Origin: Mesosutterella porci
GTDB lineage: Bacteria > Pseudomonadota > Gammaproteobacteria > Burkholderiales > Burkholderiaceae_F
Assembly (NCBI RefSeq): GCF_022134585.1
Contig: NZ_JAKNCT010000006.1
Location: 106,355-170,354 of the forward strand
Direction of reading: 5' to 3'
Length of the DNA stretch: 64,000 nt
Shown: one piece after another, positions 53,662-61,700 of the stretch
How the letters are laid out: the number at the start of each line of letters is the position of its first letter
Position numbering within the stretch: position 1 is the stretch's first letter
Position numbers and translations under genes: made by a program
The notes under the pieces: model-generated
Seen by the model: the letters and a program-made list of their open reading frames with translations, nothing else
Databases searched by the model: none
What the model was told of the DNA's origin: nothing

Positions 53662-54144
53662 TTAGAAAGTCACTCGCATCTGATGCCATTTGAAGCCGCC
53701 GTGGGTCGACTCCGACACTCCTTCGTCCTTGAAGCCGAACTTGGCGTAATACGGCACACGGAAATCACGGCACGTGAGAACAACGCCCTTCCGTCCCTCT
53801 TTCTTCGCTTCCTCAATGCAGCGGCGGATCAGCGTGCCGGCGTAGCCGCGCCTACGGTATTCAGGCCGGGTCGCAACTCCGAAAATCATCTGCCAGGCGC
53901 CATTGGGATTGTGCAGGCTAGCGTCGTGGTACATTCGGTCCTCAAGGTCCGGGGTGTCTGTTACCATGCCGTCGACGAAACTCACCAGGACGCTGTTTTC
54001 AAACAGCAGCCAGAAGTGGTCTGCGTAGTGCCTGAGCCTTTCTTCGAATTCCTGCCTGCTTGCAGCCTCCGAAGGCAGAAAGCAGGCCGATTCCGTATCG
54101 GCGATAATGGCAGCGTCCTTAACCGATGCCTTGCGAATTAACAT
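53662..54144 (-). CDS. GNAT-family N-acetyltransferase
   Basis: A 160-residue acetyltransferase. The acetyl-CoA loop is ATRPEYRRRGYAGTLIRRC, and the C-terminal VPYYAKFGFKDEG is typical of the fold. The acceptor is unknown. It converges with the parvulin gene and shares a short divergent gap with the methyltransferase gene. Confidence 0.88.
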   Translation of the reverse strand: MLIRKASVKDAAIIADTESACFLPSEAASRQEFEERLRHYADHFWLLFENSVLVSFVDGMVTDTPDLEDRMYHDASLHNPNGAWQMIFGVATRPEYRRRGYAGTLIRRCIEEAKKEGRKGVVLTCRDFRVPYYAKFGFKDEGVSESTHGGFKWHQMRVTF

Positions 54145-54224
54145 CAGAATTGCTCTCCTCGATGTTCAAAAACGACTGGGGAGAATATCACAGGTGCGCT
54201 GGGATCAGCGCGGAGCTGCAGAGA

Positions 54225-54971
54225 ATGGATCAGTCATTGATGGCCCGCTACTGGACGGAAGACTCCAGCAACTACGAGAAAGTGGTTCGTGCTGAGCTGG
54301 AAGGCTGGCAGAGCCTTGTCTGGAAGAGGCTTTTGTGTGAACTTCTGCCGAAATCCGCCCGTACGGCTCTGGACTTTGGTTGCGGCCCGGGGTTCTTTTC
54401 CTTCCTTCTGTGCGAACTGGGGCTCGAGGTCACAGCGATTGACTGTTCTGCCGGGATGCTCGAAAAGGCCAGGCAGCTTTCCAGCAGACTGAAGCGCCCT
54501 GCGACGTTTATCCAGACGGATATAGAAACGGCTTCCTTTCCGAACTCGGCTTTTGATGTCATCGTAAGCCGCAATGTGACCTGGACCCTGCCCAGGCCCG
54601 AATCGGTATACAGAAAATGCCTGGAATTTCTGAAACCCGGCGGAAGGCTTCTTGTCTTCGACGCCAACTGGAATCTTCCGCTTTTCGATCCGGGCCTCGC
54701 TGCGCGGTGCAAGGCGAGGGAAGAAGCCTGCATCAGGCAGTACGGAAGCACCTTTGACGGGGGGGCGATGACCCTCTCACTTGACCTTAGCTCTCTTCCT
54801 CTTTCCTCCAAAGTCCGGCCGGCCTGGGATCTCGAAACGCTGCCGCGCCTCGGGTTCACCCGTGTTCGCGCGCTGCCCGGCCTGATCGATCGGCTGTGGT
54901 CGGATAAAGAAAAGCTGCTCTACGGTGAAACGCCGCTGTTCGGAGTCGTGGCGGAAAAGCCCGCCGAATGA
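54225..54971 (+). CDS. class I SAM-dependent methyltransferase
   Basis: About 248 residues. The SAM loop is LDFGCGPGFFS, followed by VTAIDCSAGMLEKAR, the aromatic-rich VSRNVTWTLPRP and LKPGGRLLVFDANW. The substrate is unknown. Of the in-frame ATGs (54126, 54162, 54225), 54225 is preferred because GGAG precedes it at a proper distance and because the others have no ribosome site and would crowd or overlap the divergent GNAT start. The true start could still be upstream. Confidence 0.82.
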   Translation: MDQSLMARYWTEDSSNYEKVVRAELEGWQSLVWKRLLCELLPKSARTALDFGCGPGFFSFLLCELGLEVTAIDCSAGMLEKARQLSSRLKRPATFIQTDIETASFPNSAFDVIVSRNVTWTLPRPESVYRKCLEFLKPGGRLLVFDANWNLPLFDPGLAARCKAREEACIRQYGSTFDGGAMTLSLDLSSLPLSSKVRPAWDLETLPRLGFTRVRALPGLIDRLWSDKEKLLYGETPLFGVVAEKPAE

Positions 54972-55028
54972 ACGCCCGCCGCGGCTGGGAAAAGAGGCCT
55001 GTTCTAACCGCCCGTTCGATCCGGCCGC

Positions 55029-56270
55029 TTACCGGGGCTGGGAGTATCCGACTTTCTCGATGATCACTCCTATGACCGGGTCTATACGGCCTTCGGCAAT
55101 GAGTTCAGAGATAACGGTTTTTAAAACCGCACCTCCCGTCATGCCTTCCGTCGCGGCAAGCTCTGCGACCTCCCGCCGGAGCGCATCCAGTTTCAAAAGG
55201 AGAACAGGGTCGGTGATTTCCGCCGGAGGGTTCGCGCCGGGAGCCTGCGCGCCAGGTTCCGGAGGCACTTCCTCGTATTGGCCGGGCTTGTGTGCTGCCG
55301 GCGCAGCCGGGGCCGGCGGCGGGCCCTGGACGAAGTTGTGAAAGTCAACCACACCGCGGAATTCGGGAATAGGCTGCATATCCATGTCGATTAATTCAGC
55401 CAGCGCCGGATTTGGAGCCTGGGAATCCCAGTAAAAAAGGCGCATGCCTTCGTACTTGCCGAGGAGCTCTTCGGCGGCAAGCCAGGCGCTGTCCTCTTCA
55501 CTGTCGGCGTTGACAAGCAGCGCGCAGTCCCCCAAAGCCATAGCCGTCCGCTCGATGTCCTGCTCTGATATATCTTCATCCGGTGTCTCCGGCGGATAGG
55601 GAGAGACGATGGCAAGCCGCCCCGAATCGAGCAGCTTTTTCCAAGACGGGTTCGAGTCGTAATTGTCGAGAGCTTTCGCCGGCACCTGGCAGGCGAGTCC
55701 CCTGTTCTTCAGGGCGCTTCTCATGGCAGCCGCTTCGGCTCCGACCTTTCCGGTTGAGATCACGGTGATGTCCGAGCAGGCAGCAAGCTCCCCATGCTTA
55801 AGTCCCTGCTTTTCCCCGGAAGGATCCTTAGAGGCTTTTCCCGCCACCGCAAAACCGCCGCCCCGGACGATGTCGATGCTGCCGCCTCCCCAGATCACGG
55901 GCGGCGCATCCTCTTTCAGGTGAACCTTCAGCAGCCTGGGGTAGGCTTTGTCAGAGCGCGTAAGCACCCAAATGCCTTTGCTGCTCCAGACCCGCAGCGC
56001 CGCTTCAACCCTGGACGCACGCATTGAAAGAGCCTTCAGTCGCTCCTCGGAAAACAAATCCGAGCTGTCCCTGAAGAGCTGCGCGGCCCGGCGGCCGAGG
56101 AAATCGGCAGGGCTTGCCTCCATGACCTGAAGTCTGCCAGCGAGCAGCCCGTACTCTTCCGCCGAAAGCGGCTCCGCCTCCGAGGGGGAATCTCGGTCAT
56201 CGGGGAACGCCGCCGTTAAGGCAAGAATGGCCTGGGAGTTCGGGGTAAGACTTCCGTTCAAGGATGACAT
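55029..56270 (-). CDS. divergent DprA/Smf-like Rossmann-fold protein
   Basis: A 413-residue protein. The first 130 residues follow the DprA layout (a helical lead-in, then GIWVLTRSDKAYPRLLKVHLKEDAPPVIWGGG). The Rossmann part keeps the overall strand order but not the usual signatures: VAGKAS stands where DprA has VGSR, STGKVGAEAAA where it has SGLAxGID, and IVSPYPPE where it has xSExP. A Pro-rich linker (about 325-355) precedes a C-terminal helical domain resembling the DprA winged-helix tail. It may no longer load RecA on DNA, or may belong to an accessory defence setting; both are inference. Confidence 0.6.
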   Translation of the reverse strand: MSSLNGSLTPNSQAILALTAAFPDDRDSPSEAEPLSAEEYGLLAGRLQVMEASPADFLGRRAAQLFRDSSDLFSEERLKALSMRASRVEAALRVWSSKGIWVLTRSDKAYPRLLKVHLKEDAPPVIWGGGSIDIVRGGGFAVAGKASKDPSGEKQGLKHGELAACSDITVISTGKVGAEAAAMRSALKNRGLACQVPAKALDNYDSNPSWKKLLDSGRLAIVSPYPPETPDEDISEQDIERTAMALGDCALLVNADSEEDSAWLAAEELLGKYEGMRLFYWDSQAPNPALAELIDMDMQPIPEFRGVVDFHNFVQGPPPAPAAPAAHKPGQYEEVPPEPGAQAPGANPPAEITDPVLLLKLDALRREVAELAATEGMTGGAVLKTVISELIAEGRIDPVIGVIIEKVGYSQPR

Positions 56271-56392
56271 GGTTTCGGAACAATTGATAGCGGTGAAATT
56301 AGGAGTTAGTTTAAGGCATGGCCGAATGATCAGTTTTGCTTCATCCCGTTAGAATTCACAAGACCGCATTTGTTGTTCACTGGAGATTCTTT

Positions 56393-57535
56393 ATGGCGCT
56401 CATTATCCGCAATGCTCATGTTTATGCCCCGGCTGATCTCGGAACGGCCGATGTGCTGATGGCCGGGGGCCGGATCCTTGCAGTTGGCCGGGATCTGTCC
56501 GTGTCGCTGCCGAACCTTGAAGAGATCGACGCTTCCGGAAAGATCCTCACTCCTGGCTTCTTCGATCAGCATATCCACGTGAACGGCGGAGGCGGTGAAG
56601 GCGGCTTTGTCTCCCGCTGCCCCGAGCTCAACCTCTCGGAGCTGATCGCCGTGGGTACGACCTCGATTGTCGGCGTGTGCGGCACGGACTTCATCTCGCG
56701 CTCCATCGAAAATCTGCTCGCCAAGGTCCGCGCGCTCGCCATCGAAGGAGTGAGCGCCTGGATGTACACGAGCAACTACCGCTTCCCCGGCACCTCCATG
56801 TCCCAGAGCGTCGCGAAGGACATGTTCCTCGTGCCGGAATGCCTGGGCGTCAAGATCGCGCTGGGCGACCACCGCTCCTCTTTCCCGCGGCCCGATGAAG
56901 TGCTGCACCTGCTCTCCGACATTCGCCTCACCGGCATGATCACCGGCAAGGGCGGCGTGCTTCACGTCCACATGGGCGACATTCCCGGCATCTTTGAAAT
57001 GTTCATCAAATTCCAGGAGGGTGGCTTCCCGATCCAGCACATCCGCCCCACCCACTGCTCGAGAAAGCGCGACATCTATGAGAGCTCGCTCAAGTTCGCG
57101 AAAAAAGGCGGCTATGTCGACTACACGGCCGGTTTCTCCTGCAATGGCAGCACGGCCAATGACATCCTCGAAGCCATTGACTCGGGAGTCGATCCCACGC
57201 ATATCACCATGTCGACTGACGGCCATGGCTCAATGCCGCGCTTCAACGACAAAGGTGAAATGGTGGGGCTCACCACGGGCGGCGTCGGCGGACTGCTCGA
57301 CACGATCCGCGATCTGATCGCCAACCACAGCGTGCCGGTAGAAAAGGCCCTCATTTTCAATACGACCAATGTCGCGGACGCCCTGAGCCTCAAGGATCAA
57401 GGTAGGATTGAAGAAGGCGCCTGCGCCAACGCCTGCCTCTTCAATGACTCCTGGGAGCTGCAGGAAGTGGTGTCCAAGGGCCGCGTCATGATGCGCGGAG
57501 GCAAAGTCGTTGTAAAAGGCACTTTTGAGGAATGA
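56393..57535 (+). CDS. iadA: isoaspartyl dipeptidase
   Basis: A 380-residue metal-dependent amidohydrolase that cleaves beta-aspartyl dipeptides from damaged proteins. It matches E. coli IadA closely: GFFDQHIHVNGGGGEGGF (metal-binding HxH), GTTSIVGVCGTD, VHMGD, RPTHCSR and STDGHGSMPRF. The ATG at 56393 has GGAG upstream. The next gene begins three bases after its stop, so the two are probably cotranscribed. Confidence 0.92.
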   Translation: MALIIRNAHVYAPADLGTADVLMAGGRILAVGRDLSVSLPNLEEIDASGKILTPGFFDQHIHVNGGGGEGGFVSRCPELNLSELIAVGTTSIVGVCGTDFISRSIENLLAKVRALAIEGVSAWMYTSNYRFPGTSMSQSVAKDMFLVPECLGVKIALGDHRSSFPRPDEVLHLLSDIRLTGMITGKGGVLHVHMGDIPGIFEMFIKFQEGGFPIQHIRPTHCSRKRDIYESSLKFAKKGGYVDYTAGFSCNGSTANDILEAIDSGVDPTHITMSTDGHGSMPRFNDKGEMVGLTTGGVGGLLDTIRDLIANHSVPVEKALIFNTTNVADALSLKDQGRIEEGACANACLFNDSWELQEVVSKGRVMMRGGKVVVKGTFEE

Positions 57536-57538
57536 GAC

Positions 57539-57811
57539 ATGGCCGAAAAACTTCCCTTCACCGTCAACATTGACAAAGACCTCAAGGAAAAAGCTGAAGC
57601 CTTACTGTCTCAATTCGGCCTGACGCTCGACGCCGCAGTGAACTCCTTTCTGGCCAAAATGGTTTCCAAGAACTCTCTGCCGCTGGACATCGGCGCCCTG
57701 ACTTCGGTGAGGGAAGATGAGGCGAAATTGTCTGATTCGGATCCTGAAAACTCTACAACGCTCACCCGGTCCGCCACCTCCATCCTTTCCTCCCTCAGGA
57801 AGAAGGATTGA
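57539..57811 (+). CDS. RelB/DinJ-family antitoxin-like protein without adjacent toxin
   Basis: A 90-residue ribbon-helix-helix protein. VNIDKDLKEKAEALLSQFG, then LTLDAAVNSFLAKMV, matches the DinJ/RelB N-terminus. An acidic linker and basic end follow. No RelE/YafQ-type toxin follows, since the next gene is convergent. It starts 3 bases after iadA. It may be an orphan antitoxin or a regulator of the iadA operon. Confidence 0.75.
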   Translation: MAEKLPFTVNIDKDLKEKAEALLSQFGLTLDAAVNSFLAKMVSKNSLPLDIGALTSVREDEAKLSDSDPENSTTLTRSATSILSSLRKKD

Positions 57812-57840
57812 GTGATCTAGCGGCATGCATGTACGCGAAA

Positions 57841-57870
57841 CCCCGCCGCCTTCTCCCGAAAGCGGCGGGG
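57841..57870. terminator. bidirectional GC-rich hairpin between convergent genes
   Basis: CCCCGCCGC (57841-57849) pairs with GCGGCGGGG (57862-57870), a perfect 9-bp stem. It lies between the end of the antitoxin gene and the end of the molbindin gene. T-runs are weak on both sides. Confidence 0.55.
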
Positions 57871-57908
57871 CTGGATGCTTTCTGACAGGCTTCAAAAAGG
57901 TTCAGCCG

Positions 57909-58154
57909 TTAGTCGACGGCGACCATCACGGAGGAAGCCTTGATGACGGCGTAAGCGGTCTTGCCTTCCTTCAGGCCAAGGTTCTTGGCGGAAGTCGTGG
58001 TGATGGAGGAAACGATTTTCTCACCGGCCTCGGTCTCGAGGGTGACTTCGGTGGAAACCGGGCCTTCCTTCATGGAAATAATCCTGCCCTTGATGCAGTT
58101 GCGAGCGGAAAGTTGGTTCTTCAAGGAATCCTGAAAGTCGTCTAAAGAAACCAC
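57909..58154 (-). CDS. molbindin (TOBE/Mop-domain molybdate-binding protein)
   Basis: A small single Mop domain, NQLSARNCIKGRIISMKEG to LGLKEGKTAYAVIKASSVMVAV, that binds molybdate or tungstate. The native N-terminus in the family starts just before NQLSARN. Here the ATG at 58154 adds MVSLDDFQDS, which lies against the adjacent insertion sequence. A TTG at 58122-58124 with CAGGA upstream would give the usual length. The IS may thus have replaced the original promoter or start. Confidence 0.8.
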   Translation of the reverse strand: MVSLDDFQDSLKNQLSARNCIKGRIISMKEGPVSTEVTLETEAGEKIVSSITTTSAKNLGLKEGKTAYAVIKASSVMVAVD

Positions 58155-59951
58155 GAAAACTCAGTGAGTGATTCCCAGCATTTCAAGCAGCAGCTCGTCC
58201 CGCCGAATGGATTCCGTGCTCCAGCGCTGAGCGCCTCTGGGTGTCTGGACGGTCGTCGTTTCAACACAATCAAACCACTCCAGAATTTGAACCAGGGAGT
58301 GCGCCTCAAGCCAGCGCTTGAGGCTGCGCTCCAGCTCGAGTTGCGACTGTGTCTTTGATGCGGCTTCTCTGCCGAGTTTTTCCTTCGCGGCATCAATGGC
58401 CTTCGTCAGGAAGCAGTGATAGCCGAGCGCTACGAACTGGCAGAAGAGCCTGCCTTTGAGGCTGTCCGGGAACCACACGCGAGGTCGCCTGCCGTCAAGC
58501 GAGTTCTTCTGCACATCAAACATCTCCTCGATTTTCTCCCTCTCCCGGTACATTCTCAGAGCTTCGTCGGCATTTTTGACCTCGTTCGAAACGAGCACGA
58601 AGAAGCCGAAGTACTTCCTGGCCTGCCTGAAGGCGTCTTCGTTAAACGAGACCTTGAGCGCGCCTCCCCGGCCGACACGGCTGCAGATGAGAAATTTTTC
58701 GGCTTTTCTCCTGCCTGCTTCGCTCAAAGGGTCTCCCGCCTCAACCGTGCGCTTAAGTTCGAGCAGATCATCAATTAAATTCTGTTCGTCCCTGCCGATG
58801 TTGTCCCGATTGTAGAAGACATGAACATACAGACGGCGCTCAAACTCTTCCGTTTCACCGGCGGCAAAGCCGCCGCGTGTGCGCTGCCGGACCACAGAAA
58901 GCCGGTGCATGCGGCGGCGGGTGACGCCGCTCACCTTTTGATCGAAGGAGCACACGGCTTCAAGTCTGCCCACCTCTTCCCGGGCGGCGTCGATTTCTTC
59001 TCGCACCCAGGAGACACTTGAGCGGATGAGCGTCAGGAACTTCATGTTGCTGCGGGCGAATTCGGCCATATTGCTCTGGCTGCAGAAGCCGTTGTCCGTC
59101 ACTACGACGGGCCTGGCCAGCGGAAGGCAGTTGATCTGCCTGAGGGTGTTTTGGATCGAAATGACATCGGGAATGTTACCGGGCTGTTTTGCAAAAGCGA
59201 TCGGCTGCCTGTCCGACGTCGAGTACAGAGTCAGCAGCTTGATGGTGTTGAGTCCGTCCCGGTCTTTGTTGAAGCCTTGTCTTGCTTTGGTCTGGTTGTG
59301 GCTGTAGGTCGAAATCGTGGTCGAGTCGAAGGCAATGCAGGGGTTGGTGCTGAGGCATGCCGCCCGCTGCGAGAAATACTTCTGCTGACCGTCCTCATGG
59401 ACTCCCACGTCGTGGAAGAGTTTTCCGTAAACGTCTTCGCTCAACCCGGGAGCATAAGGAGTCGGGTGGTTGATCTGCCAGGACTCGATGCGGGGCATCG
59501 GAGCTCCGTCGGTGGCGACCAGGTAGCGCGCGACCGTGTCAATTTTTTGAGCGGCGGGCTCTCCGAAACTCATCCGCAGCTGATCGGAAATTCCGGTCTG
59601 CCGCGAGACCCACTCCAGAAGATCCGTCGTGCCGGTGCACTGCCTTGAAGTCTTAGACGAGGCCTTTTTAATCGATTTTTTCCTTGTCGACCTGATTTTC
59701 CCCGTTTCTGGATCAAGAATTCCCAGCAAAGTTGTTTTAATCGTCCTGGTCTTGCGGGTTTGTGGATCGTACTGCGTCTGGCGTTCGTAAACGTAGACGT
59801 CCCCATTGGGGCGGGTAATGCGGCGGGTGCCGATGTGGATTTTTCCCGTAAAAGGACGCGGCATGGCGATCTCCTATAATGTGTTCATATTGTATTATAG
59901 AAACACTAAATAAGTCAAGAAAAAACCGGCGAGATTTCAATTATTTCGACG
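58139..59951 (-). mobile_element. IS1634/IS4-superfamily insertion sequence
   Basis: About 1.8 kb with one transposase gene on the minus strand. The ends are tentative: CGTCTAAAGAA (from 58139) and the inverse of TTATTTCGACG (ending 59951) match imperfectly in inverted orientation. The element sits between the molbindin gene and the recT remnant. No clear target duplication was identified. Confidence 0.55.
58161..59864 (-). CDS. DDE transposase, IS1634-like
   Basis: A 567-residue transposase with an RNase H-like catalytic core. Candidate catalytic acids are the Asp in CIAFDSTTIS, the Asp in VVVTDNGFC and the Glu in the YREREKIEEMFD motif, typical of the IS4/IS1634 group. The N-terminal region (YVYERQTQYDPQTRKTRT) is typical of IS1634 proteins. 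The reading frame is full length, so the element may be active. An AT-rich promoter region precedes it. Confidence 0.88.
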   Translation of the reverse strand: MPRPFTGKIHIGTRRITRPNGDVYVYERQTQYDPQTRKTRTIKTTLLGILDPETGKIRSTRKKSIKKASSKTSRQCTGTTDLLEWVSRQTGISDQLRMSFGEPAAQKIDTVARYLVATDGAPMPRIESWQINHPTPYAPGLSEDVYGKLFHDVGVHEDGQQKYFSQRAACLSTNPCIAFDSTTISTYSHNQTKARQGFNKDRDGLNTIKLLTLYSTSDRQPIAFAKQPGNIPDVISIQNTLRQINCLPLARPVVVTDNGFCSQSNMAEFARSNMKFLTLIRSSVSWVREEIDAAREEVGRLEAVCSFDQKVSGVTRRRMHRLSVVRQRTRGGFAAGETEEFERRLYVHVFYNRDNIGRDEQNLIDDLLELKRTVEAGDPLSEAGRRKAEKFLICSRVGRGGALKVSFNEDAFRQARKYFGFFVLVSNEVKNADEALRMYREREKIEEMFDVQKNSLDGRRPRVWFPDSLKGRLFCQFVALGYHCFLTKAIDAAKEKLGREAASKTQSQLELERSLKRWLEAHSLVQILEWFDCVETTTVQTPRGAQRWSTESIRRDELLLEMLGITH

Positions 59952-60070
59952 GTTCCCCAGACTGATATCTGGCGATTTTATGCGGGCATTACACGACTTT
60001 CAGGATCGCAACAAAGTTCACAAAGACAAGCACATCCCAAGTTTTCAGAATTTTTTAAAAGGAAAGAAAA

Positions 60071-60913
60071 ATGACATCAACACTGGAGCAAGTCAAGGAA
60101 TCCCTCGGCGCCAAAGTGCCTGCCGCGAGCGTCACAAAGGTCATGCACTCAAAAAACCCTGTGGTCGACATGCTCGTCTCGCCGAAGTTCAAGGCACAGA
60201 TGCAGCTGGCCCTACCGAAGACGCTCACGGCAGAGCGCCTCACCCGCATCTTTCTGACTGAGTTTCGCAAGACGCCCGCACTGCTCAACTGCGACCAAAA
60301 ATCGCTGTTCGGCGCAATCCTCCAGTGCACCTCACTCGGCCTCGAGTCGGGCGGCGCCCTCGGGCACTGCTATCTGCTGCCCTACGGACGCACCTGCCAG
60401 TTGATCATCGGCTACCGCGGCATGATCGACCTGGCTCGTCGATCCGGGCAGATCATCTCGCTCTACGCATATGTTGTTCATGAGAAAGACGAGTTCAGCT
60501 ACAAGCTGGGGCTCTACCCGGACATCGAACACGTGCCGTCCAGCGAAGCAGACCCCGGTCCTGTCACGCACGTCTATGCAGTTGCGAAGCTCAAGGATGG
60601 TGGCGTTCAGTTCGAGGTCATGAGCCGCGCCGAGATCGAGGCCGTTCGCGCTCGCTCAAAGGCCGGTCGTAGCGGCCCGCGGGTGACCGACTGAGACGCG
60701 ATGGCGAAGAAAACAGTGATCAGGAGATTGTTCAAATACCTGCCGGTCAGCATCGAGGCCGCCAGGGCGACAGAGATTGACGAGCGCTCTGAGCGCGGCT
60801 AACCGGTGACCGAGCAGGGCTGGATCGATGCGGCATTTGAAGAGACTGGAAGCGCTCCGGCACCGGTCGTTGAGCAAGCCGCCTCAGAAACTGCTGCCAA
60901 AGCCTTGCCATGA
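60071..60913 (+). pseudogene. recT: RecT-family recombinase with two in-frame nonsense codons
   Basis: The N-terminal 207 residues are a good RecT single-strand annealing protein (LLNCDQKSLFGAILQCTSLGLE, LGHCYLLPYGRTCQLIIGYRGMIDL, YVVHEKDEFSYKLG). It stops at TGA 60692-60694, where relatives carry an aromatic residue. The same frame then continues DAMAKKTVIRRLFKYLPVSI, stops again at TAA 60800-60802 and ends at TGA 60911-60913. An AAGGAA ribosome site is present. Without the C-terminus, activity is doubtful. Confidence 0.8.
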
Positions 60914-61233
60914 GCAACGTGAATCATCCCGATCATTACGCCTGCTACCCGATCGAGCCGATCGTCATCTGCCGGTGGCTTGGCTTCGATCTCGGGAATG
61001 TAGTGAAGTACCTCGCGCGAGCGCACTACAAAGGCCGCGAGCTCGAGGATTGCCAAAAGGCCCTATGGTATCTCGAGGACGCGATGCAATCAGGGGCAGC
61101 TCCGCGAGAGATCCCCCGGCAAGCCGCGGAAGGGCTGAGGCTCCTCGCGAGCCTCTGCGAGACGACGGGCGCGGGAGATGCTCTGAGGCTGATCGCCGCA
61201 AACGATCTGCCGGGCTCCCGTGCGGCCGTGTAG
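60910..61233 (+). CDS. DUF3310 phage protein
   Basis: A 107-residue phage-type protein beginning MSNVNHPDHYACYPIEPI and containing LGNVVKYLARAHYKGRELEDCQKALWYLED, the hallmark of DUF3310 proteins found beside phage recombination genes. The start overlaps the recT stop (ATGA), showing the original operon. Function unknown. Confidence 0.8.
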   Translation: MSNVNHPDHYACYPIEPIVICRWLGFDLGNVVKYLARAHYKGRELEDCQKALWYLEDAMQSGAAPREIPRQAAEGLRLLASLCETTGAGDALRLIAANDLPGSRAAV

Positions 61234-61261
61234 CATGTCATTGAACAGCTGGAGTCACACG

Positions 61262-61504
61262 ATGAAAGTCCTCTATAAAAGAAACGATGTGTATGTCGCC
61301 CAGGGCATCACCTTCGAGCGCATGTTCTCTCCGCAGCAGGTCTGTCTCATTTTGGGCGTCTGCCGCAACACGCTGTACAACTGGACAAAGGATCTGCCGG
61401 GCTTTCCACAGCCGGTGAGAGTCACGTCCAGGACGCTTCGATACAGAGCTTCGGATATTGAGAGTTTTTTGGGCCGAAACAAAGAAGAAGGAGGAGGAGC
61501 CTGA
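61262..61504 (+). CDS. AlpA/excisionase-like helix-turn-helix protein
   Basis: An 80-residue MerR-superfamily-like HTH protein. FSPQQVCLILGVCRNTLYNWTK is the recognition region, and RTLRYRASDIESFL resembles AlpA or excisionase proteins. ATG at 61262 has GGAG upstream; an in-frame start at 61220 is less likely. It probably controls the integrase or acts as an excisionase of the same island. Confidence 0.7.
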   Translation: MKVLYKRNDVYVAQGITFERMFSPQQVCLILGVCRNTLYNWTKDLPGFPQPVRVTSRTLRYRASDIESFLGRNKEEGGGA

Positions 61505-61700
61505 AGCCTGAGCTATTCCAGTATTTATTGGTAAACTGATCCTGTGTTGAAATTAGAGGCTAAAAGCATGGGGAACATTGTTGCCACTTTTAGGTGTCTT
61601 TTGTTGAGATCCCGCTGGCGATCGTTTCGTCAGTTTTTGGCATCAGGTTCTTGGCGATCAGCGTCATGAATATGAACAAGCAACACTACGGAGAAACGAC
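61505..61700 (+). other. intergenic region before the HAD-like gene
   Basis: This 196-bp gap has no gene. It shifts from the GC level of the phage genes to the lower GC of the following gene, and probably contains that gene's promoter; no clear promoter elements were identified. Confidence 0.35.

Noticed and set aside
56330..57226. 298-codon minus-strand frame
   Set aside because: Antisense of iadA, which is a clear family member.
59980..60261. 93-codon plus-strand frame overlapping the start of recT
   Set aside because: It overlaps the well-supported RecT N-terminus in another frame and has no ribosome site.
60692..60694. TGA in recT as recoding (selenocysteine or Trp)
   Set aside because: A second in-frame stop follows and other genes in the window use TGA as a normal stop, so simple nonsense mutation is more likely.
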